A stretch of DNA of 64,000 nucleotides from Tetramitus jugosus. Lineage: Eukaryota > Heterolobosea > Eutetramitea > Acrasida > Vahlkampfiidae. The stretch covers positions 186,001 through 250,000 of the forward strand of contig OW569363.1 in NCBI GenBank assembly GCA_937625935.1, written 5' to 3'. The notes beneath the pieces are model-generated. The model had not been told where the DNA came from. It did not search any database and saw nothing but the letters and a program-made list of their open reading frames with translations. This document shows positions 59,401 to 64,000 of this stretch, one piece after another. Positions within the stretch are counted from its first letter, which is position 1. The number at the start of each line of letters is the position of its first letter. The translations under genes were made by a program, and so were the position numbers.

Positions 59401-60606
59401 TTCAAAAAGGACTATTCTCGAGTTTCCTTCCTCTTGAATGAGTTTATCACACCAATGGATCAATCAAAGACCTTATTGCATCACCTAAAAGCACTGCTAT
59501 CATCCTTCTCATACCTGGATGATCAGCTCAAGAATCAATTGAACATGGAAGTCAAACTTATCTGTGACGATGAACAAGATTCATTGGACAAGGATTGTAT
59601 ATTTGATGATGTGGGTTGGATATTCTGTGCTATTGATAAGTTCTATTTGTCGGATAGAGGTTTCGACGACAATGAAGCTGATCTTTCAGAGGATATCCTA
59701 TTCGTGGCTGAGAATTTAAGACTTATCAACTACTTAAGTTCAATGGAAACAATCGAGAACAAATCATTGCTCTTTGAAATCGTACCAAGAATCATTTTGT
59801 TCGCGAATATGCTCAAGGTATTCATGAGCAACCATAGTGAGAAATTTTACTTCGATCAGACAATTTCATCTGCATTGAGTGAATGGCTTCAGATTTACCA
59901 CAAACAGATTCCATCTTACGCTCTCTATGGTCGATTGACGAATATTCCAGGTCAAGAACAACAATTCACTAGTTTGGTAGAAAACTTGTTGACCACGTTC
60001 ATGCATACGTCATATCATAATCAAGCATTCTCAGAATACTTGAGCATATTCTTCATTTACACGAATGATTGGTCCAGCAAGTACAGAAAGCTTGTACTTT
60101 CCGAATTCAACGGCCACATGCTCCAGAAATTAACCTTCTTCGCTCCCAAGCCTCAAGGCCTTGTTACTGTCCTGGCACAAAATCAAATCGAGAAGGATGA
60201 TATTGTATTGAAGATGTTGCTCGATCGCATCATTCTCTATCCAAGTTCCGAGCGCTCTGCCGCCAGAGTTTACACTATATGGCACGCGAACCAATATTTG
60301 TTCGGAGAACAGTTGAACGAGAATGGAATGCTTGGATTTTTGCAAATGAATTTGTTTGAAGACATTCTCCTCATGCTCAATCCCTCAGCAACTCTCGCCG
60401 TCGAATTTATGAAGGAGTTGCTTTCGTTCGAGTATGAACGATCTGAAAAGGACCATTCATCTGTTTCTCGCATCTCCATGTCATTCAAGAAAACCCTTTG
60501 GCACAATTACGTTCAACACAGCCAGTCAGAGCGCAAGGATCACGTACTGCAGCATTTAACCTCAGCACCCCTCCATCAACAGATCCAATCCTTGCTGGAA
60601 CAATAA
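56488..60606 (+). CDS. RPAP1: RPAP1, RNA polymerase II-associated protein 1
   Basis: RPAP1 helps assemble and import RNA polymerase II and link it to Mediator. The 1,372-residue protein has a disordered N-terminus, then an RPAP1-N type helix ('SDKEINEERDNIMRSYDPAM', 'IEMLKRLGKQR') and the RPAP1-C core: 'KIRFGFKGEPI' (about residue 346) and 'LFHHGRDPTKPGYTLPEILL' (about 371), followed by 'MRSKVPMQRVINMGLMSHI'. The same order and spacing occur in human RPAP1 ('ARFSLQGELL ... LGLHHHGEEAERAGYSL'). The remaining about 1,000 residues are helical-repeat-like. The frame is open upstream into the calnexin 3' end; the ATG at 56488 is the first after the calnexin stop that fits. No intron. Confidence 0.85.
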   Translation: MSSTNKRGFNALKRANLGTGYSLDDEMNEFFMEQEEQSLFYDQAQSMNTNQSTSSSSSEAPSSTRRVITGAGTSMPKKMSKFKQRQQLSQNQQEQQHQKQQPERPSVPVLKPIVERDVSRESSLVRPPSPKHNSFPLFPKMNMFEFAKSSSASSNLDQQQNTRTVNRLLNSDQEVGYLDDIDRESSRMLSEMSDKEINEERDNIMRSYDPAMIEMLKRLGKQRLMQKKNSAQSTSTTTETSSASSSVTRAPVREAARTKTTTTTTSKQIQSDDDQASTTSLDVNSIFKQYEKQLKEKSVKNLLGKSMREFDSDKFEKDKLEWTNDIEEQESENNSQASDDKVDPIAKIRFGFKGEPIVSQISNEEYANNVQLFHHGRDPTKPGYTLPEILLLMRSKVPMQRVINMGLMSHIIEHAIHMNDQMMKDLYNYLQKVQLPSLLMLYGFELFGGNVISGNINVLTSSVELLARFMKLSLYCKYVYLVNEQSVHDNGEFVPLKYSDELVCNSTDFAERSKWDIIYTLVYPNLKADTQSNEEPNIEENGVGLFDIILQVLRSIGISDLLVHSNLIGDVIDILFYVTLHSAKVTYPLLHSQIYFHHITQRLFSLLFTEFEKGDAVDASPVYPLRIKYFTLLTSAARYGGPNSLTGLNNMLPYIRKELYILEGLLPSNSIIEEHLDQCVQILRLLVILQFYNEDGTVQHFIDENFGMFTKCVSGCLKIIIDQSAPENSLKLCSQLNVLIFQLFSMYSESRMRKQIDDKDESSIEHYRNFVEVDCMAILSLIQQHYSARNELLQQSYAAIIHFCSTFFDCFILTNEHRHDVVTSCVRMDKFTEKVLLPHMNKFNDKSNLFSDAIQNLNDGGIHLLNGLVKLVLTSGKVLNKVYTACMNNTIIYDSLSKLYEQIVIAMQRNVEQRAPNENRNKLFAMRKQYTPVILNMLRLNRRLSENTRFLSTHQEVVLSIYCMQFLRLKLFKKDYSRVSFLLNEFITPMDQSKTLLHHLKALLSSFSYLDDQLKNQLNMEVKLICDDEQDSLDKDCIFDDVGWIFCAIDKFYLSDRGFDDNEADLSEDILFVAENLRLINYLSSMETIENKSLLFEIVPRIILFANMLKVFMSNHSEKFYFDQTISSALSEWLQIYHKQIPSYALYGRLTNIPGQEQQFTSLVENLLTTFMHTSYHNQAFSEYLSIFFIYTNDWSSKYRKLVLSEFNGHMLQKLTFFAPKPQGLVTVLAQNQIEKDDIVLKMLLDRIILYPSSERSAARVYTIWHANQYLFGEQLNENGMLGFLQMNLFEDILLMLNPSATLAVEFMKELLSFEYERSEKDHSSVSRISMSFKKTLWHNYVQHSQSERKDHVLQHLTSAPLHQQIQSLLEQ

Positions 60607-60649
60607 AAGTTTTCACCGCCAAAAAAACGCAACGCAAATTTGATCGAAC

Positions 60650-61630
60650 ATGAGCAGAGCCCATCGATTTCGCAAGGGCGACAATGTGCTGTGTCATCAC
60701 CTGTCTTCTCTCTATGAAGCCAAAGTTGAGCAATCAAAATTCGAGAATCACGTGATGCACTATCAACTGAGCTTCCCAGCTCTGTCGACAACAGAGTGGG
60801 TTGATGGTGATTTGGTCGTCAAAGACAACAAGGAAAACAGAGAGCTAAAGGCAAAATTGGAGAAGGAGAACAAAAGTTCAACAACAACAACAGCAGACAC
60901 AACGACCAATGGTGATCGAGGTGGTGAGAAACAAGGAGAAGAAGAACAGGAAGGAGCTGCTGAAGAGGAGGACGAACAAGAGGAAGAAGAAGATTCAAAA
61001 ACAAGTCGGTCAACAAAGAGAACATACAAGCGAAAGAGAACCAGAGAATCATTGTCTGCAGATTCCTCTTCTGCCAATAAGAAGAAGAAACAACGAACGA
61101 GGAGACAATCCAGAGACGAGGAGAGTGAGAGTGAAGAGGAAGATTCGATTGAGCGTTTGGATAGGAGACCTGCAAAACTGCAAATTGAATTGAGCGAACA
61201 GTTCAGACGTGTGCTCAAAGAAGACTGCGAACAGTGTACCCAGACTCAAAAACCACCGTACAAGCTACCATTTTCAGAGTCAATTGAGGATATTGTGGAT
61301 GAATACTTGCAGGAGCGACGAGTTGACGAGAAAGAAGACAGCAACGAGTTCCAGTTGGCAAAAACAGTTTTGACTGGCGCAAAGAATTACTTTAATGCAC
61401 TTGCAAGGAGAGCACTATTGTATCCATGTGAAAAGAAACAGTATGACACCTATTTCAAGACTGGATCGAGAATTCCTTGTGCTGTGTACGGTATGACTCA
61501 TCTGTTGCGCCTGTATGTGAAGTTGCCCATATATTTGACTCGAACAGAGATTGGCGAAGCAGGTTCACAAGTTATCCAGGAGCAAACTGGCTTGTTTCTG
61601 ACCTGGTTGTCTGCACGAAAAGCCCTCTGA
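60650..61630 (+). CDS. MRG-domain chromatin protein (MRG15/Eaf3-like)
   Basis: The 326-residue protein has an N-terminal chromo-barrel-like part ('FRKGDNVLCHHLSSLYEAKV', about 6-60), an acidic then Lys/Arg-rich linker ('KTSRSTKRTYKRKRTRES'), and a C-terminal MRG domain ('IELSEQFRRVLKEDCEQCTQ', 'YCRAY'-free core with 'YFKTGSRIPCAVYGMTHLLR' and 'FLTWLSARKAL'). MRG15/Eaf3 binds methylated H3K36 and belongs to NuA4/Tip60 acetyltransferase and Rpd3S deacetylase complexes. It sits between RPAP1 and SPT6, both RNA polymerase II elongation/assembly genes, in the same orientation. No intron. Confidence 0.88.
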   Translation: MSRAHRFRKGDNVLCHHLSSLYEAKVEQSKFENHVMHYQLSFPALSTTEWVDGDLVVKDNKENRELKAKLEKENKSSTTTTADTTTNGDRGGEKQGEEEQEGAAEEEDEQEEEEDSKTSRSTKRTYKRKRTRESLSADSSSANKKKKQRTRRQSRDEESESEEEDSIERLDRRPAKLQIELSEQFRRVLKEDCEQCTQTQKPPYKLPFSESIEDIVDEYLQERRVDEKEDSNEFQLAKTVLTGAKNYFNALARRALLYPCEKKQYDTYFKTGSRIPCAVYGMTHLLRLYVKLPIYLTRTEIGEAGSQVIQEQTGLFLTWLSARKAL

Positions 61631-61833
61631 ATCTGAAAGTCGGAGATCTTATTCTTTTTTTTACAACATATTCGTGTTTACAAAAAAAACAAACAATTTG
61701 AACCTTCAGCCAAAAAAAACGGACATTAATCGCGAAAAAAAATTCACAATCCGTGTCCTCTTCAGAAAAAACAAAATCACTTGCTCCTCCCTTTTTTTTC
61801 ATCCCCTGTATTACATACAACAATCTATATATT

Positions 61834-64000
61834 ATGTCCTCTAAAAAATCAAAATTTGTGGATGAAGGTGCTGAAGTTTCCGATGATGAGCGTGCCACTT
61901 TTGATGATGAAGACTCAGAGACTGACGAACATGTACCAAACACTTACGAAGTGGACGATGGTTTTATTGTGGGAGACGATGAGGAAGATGAAGAGGATCA
62001 AAGAAGATCGGGTCATCGTGACTCTCACAAGAGAAGAAGAAGTGAGAGCAGACATGAAGATAGTGATGATGACGACGACGATGATGTCTCATCCAAGAAG
62101 AAGAGAAAAAAGCACAGATTAAAGCGTTTAAAAAAGAAGAACAAGTTGGAGAAGGAATTGGAAGATTTGCATAGAACTTCTGATGATGAACAAGCAGTTC
62201 CATTGAGTGACGATGAAGTTCATGTGTCCAATGCCGATGAACTCAGAAACACATTGTTTTCGGCTGAGGATGAAGGGGAGATGGCCTATGATGAGGAAGA
62301 TCATAACTCTCATCGATACGCAAAACAAAACAGAGGTTTCAGAGAGGATGACGAGGATGAAATGAGAGGATTCATTGTTGGTCGTTCCAAGCGCACAGAG
62401 GAATATGATAATGGTGATCCATTTGGATATGGTCAAGATTATTATGAAGAGGAGGCTGCAACTACGGTCGACGCCAGAGAAACACTACAAAAGATATTTG
62501 GTCCTGACGAGATTGCCGAACAATTCATGACCGAAGAAGATGAAATTATCAGAAACGAAGATATACCGGAACGTTATCAGTTGTCGAAGACTGTGAGAAC
62601 TGTGACAGAGGTTGAGATTGCTGATGAAGCCAATTGGATTTATGCGCAGGTTTTTGAGTTTATGGAGTCTGGAGCACTTTTTGACAGTGGATTCACAAAC
62701 GAGAACAACTACCAGAGTGGATGGGGTCAAGATATGTCGTCTTCCGAACAGGGCAATTGGGGTAGAGATGCTCCCACTGATACAGGCAATTGGGGCAGAG
62801 ATGTTCCTTCTGATACAGGCAACTGGGGTCGAGATGCACCATCGGATCAAGGTAGCTGGGGTCAAGAGATGTCTTCCAATCAGGGAAGCTGGGGCCAAGA
62901 ACTTCCACAGTACGATGGTATGGATGATGTTGATATGAATGGTAGCACGAGCAACTTGTTAAAGGAGAAGATTATTGCGGAAATAACTCAGGTTTTACAT
63001 TTCATTCTCATCAATCGATACGATATACCCTATATTGCACAATATAAAAAGGAGTATGTGGCCACGAACTTGAAATATGACGACTTGTGGACCATTTACG
63101 AGTATGATGAGAAGTGGTCAAGTTTGCAGTCAAAGAAGCAGTTGATACGTGATTTGTACAAAGAGTCACAAATGAGTGGCATCGATTTTTACCAAACTCT
63201 GGTCAATCAGTCCACCAATATCGAAGATGTAGAAGATTTAATTTCTCACTTCCAATTGAATGCTGGACCAAGCTCCAACACCAAAGACTCCACAGAAAGA
63301 AAAAAGAGAAGATCATCCAGAAGAGATCCATATACCGTCGCCAAACAAAGCAAGGCAAGTGGTATCACTCAACATTTTGGTCTTACTCCAATGCAATATT
63401 CTGAAAATATCAGCTTGAACTTCCAAATGCACAAGAAGAATGATCACCCTACAACAGCAGAAGTGTTAGCACAGGAGTACGTCTCCTCTCTTCATCCAAC
63501 TGGTGAAGCTGTGTTAAAGATTGCCAGGCATATTCTGGCGAGAGAGATAGCTGCTGAGCCTTATGTTCGATATGTTGTGAGACAAGCATACAAAATTTAC
63601 GCACAAATGTCTCTGACTCTAACACCAAAGGGAGAAGCCTCCTCTATTATCCGTCTTCGTGATTACAAGAATGTTCACAAGACGAGCTTCAGTAGTTATT
63701 CCAGATCATCTGATTTGATTCAATTGATGCATATATTCCGGGACGAGAGAGATGGACTCGTGCAAATCACCATCGACATACCTGACGAACGTTTGAATGA
63801 AGTTTTGAAACATGAGGATTTATATTTTTCAAGAGATGCTTCCTCGTCTCAATCATGGAACGATCAGCGCTTGCTCATTATTCAAGAAGTGAAGAAACTG
63901 TTGGCTCCTTCCATGGAAAACTTTTTGAGAAGTCATTATGCTAAGAAGGGAAAGACAGTTATCGGTCGAGCTTGCAAGCAATCATTAGAACAAATCCTGC
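61834..64000 (+). CDS. SPT6: SPT6 transcription elongation factor, N-terminal half (gene runs off the window end)
   Basis: SPT6 is a histone chaperone that travels with RNA polymerase II. The visible 722 residues start with the acidic/basic leader ('SKKSKFVDEGAEVSDDE', 'YEVDDGFIVGDDEEDEED', 'KKRKKHRLKRLKKKNK'), then 'GFIVG' and 'LQKIFGPDEIAEQFMTEED', 'DIPERYQL' and 'DEANWIYAQVF', which are the Spt6 N-terminal signatures. The helix-turn-helix/YqgF-proximal region follows ('EKIIAEITQVLHFILINRYD', 'IPYIAQYKKEYV', 'LYKESQMSGIDFY'). A tandem repeat of a Gly-Asn-Trp-Gly unit interrupts the conserved region (listed separately). No intron within the window. Confidence 0.93.
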   Translation, partial: MSSKKSKFVDEGAEVSDDERATFDDEDSETDEHVPNTYEVDDGFIVGDDEEDEEDQRRSGHRDSHKRRRSESRHEDSDDDDDDDVSSKKKRKKHRLKRLKKKNKLEKELEDLHRTSDDEQAVPLSDDEVHVSNADELRNTLFSAEDEGEMAYDEEDHNSHRYAKQNRGFREDDEDEMRGFIVGRSKRTEEYDNGDPFGYGQDYYEEEAATTVDARETLQKIFGPDEIAEQFMTEEDEIIRNEDIPERYQLSKTVRTVTEVEIADEANWIYAQVFEFMESGALFDSGFTNENNYQSGWGQDMSSSEQGNWGRDAPTDTGNWGRDVPSDTGNWGRDAPSDQGSWGQEMSSNQGSWGQELPQYDGMDDVDMNGSTSNLLKEKIIAEITQVLHFILINRYDIPYIAQYKKEYVATNLKYDDLWTIYEYDEKWSSLQSKKQLIRDLYKESQMSGIDFYQTLVNQSTNIEDVEDLISHFQLNAGPSSNTKDSTERKKRRSSRRDPYTVAKQSKASGITQHFGLTPMQYSENISLNFQMHKKNDHPTTAEVLAQEYVSSLHPTGEAVLKIARHILAREIAAEPYVRYVVRQAYKIYAQMSLTLTPKGEASSIIRLRDYKNVHKTSFSSYSRSSDLIQLMHIFRDERDGLVQITIDIPDERLNEVLKHEDLYFSRDASSSQSWNDQRLLIIQEVKKLLAPSMENFLRSHYAKKGKTVIGRACKQSLEQIL
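62716..62910 (+). repeat. 33-bp in-frame tandem repeat inside SPT6
   Basis: Five to six copies of an 11-residue unit with consensus G-[NS]-W-G-[RQ]-[DE]-x-[PS]-[ST]-[DN]-[TQ] (for example GNWGRDAPTDT, GNWGRDVPSDT, GNWGRDAPSDQ, GSWGQEMSSNQ). The central copies are nearly identical at the DNA level and the outer ones have diverged, a usual result of slippage or unequal exchange. Confidence 0.9.

Overview
The window is nuclear DNA from a unicellular eukaryote. Most genes have no intron or one short GT-AG intron (about 55-145 nt), intergenic spaces are short and AT/CA-rich, and proteins carry runs of Asn, Gln, Ser and Thr. The gene content includes a CFAP58-type flagellar protein, a reductase/acyltransferase ether-lipid fusion, a GspE-like protein and many divergent TKL/U-box/F-box proteins. 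Together these suggest a free-living amoeboflagellate of the Heterolobosea, most likely Naegleria or a close relative. The organism assignment is inference; no rRNA large enough to place it is present.

Layout. 1-10 kb: striatin (partial), elongin C, CFAP58, a U-box protein, a small spliced gene and an eight-exon coiled-coil protein. 10-15.5 kb: the CAAX protease RCE1, two small membrane proteins, mitochondrial acyl carrier protein, a possible beta-barrel protein, a mitochondrial carrier, tRNA-Gln and intron-containing tRNA-Cys. 15.7-23.6 kb: one intronless ATR-type PIKK. 23.7-24.8 kb: a 5S rRNA gene with a retroposed element inserted just upstream of it, marked by a 17-bp target-site duplication and an A-rich tail. 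25-28 kb: a protein with two degenerate kinase domains around a PH-like domain. 28.7-32.4 kb: a fatty acyl-CoA reductase / DHAP acyltransferase fusion with a peroxisomal C-terminus. 32.4-33 kb: tRNA-Ala next to a decayed non-LTR retrotransposon fragment. 33-40.6 kb: a p22phox-like membrane protein, a BTB(T1)/discoidin-like fusion, pyridoxal kinase and two low-complexity proteins. 40.9-48.9 kb: threonyl-tRNA synthetase, fibrillarin, a twin CX9C protein, a GspE-like ATPase relic, TRM1 and a UBX protein. 49-53.8 kb: a three-exon F-box protein and a secreted nicotinamidase. 54.5-64 kb: calnexin, RPAP1, an MRG-domain protein and SPT6 (cut by the window end).

Genes are not in operons; neighbours are mostly unrelated housekeeping genes. 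Several are transcribed divergently from 100-400 bp shared upstream regions. RPAP1, the MRG protein and SPT6 lie in tandem and all act on RNA polymerase II or chromatin. ThrRS, fibrillarin and TRM1 are all RNA-related.

The most notable items are the GspE-like protein that has lost its ATPase motifs (possible part of a mitochondrial type II secretion system), the element inserted upstream of the 5S gene, and a second retroelement relic beside a tRNA gene. All protein identities come from reading motifs by eye and have not been searched against a database.
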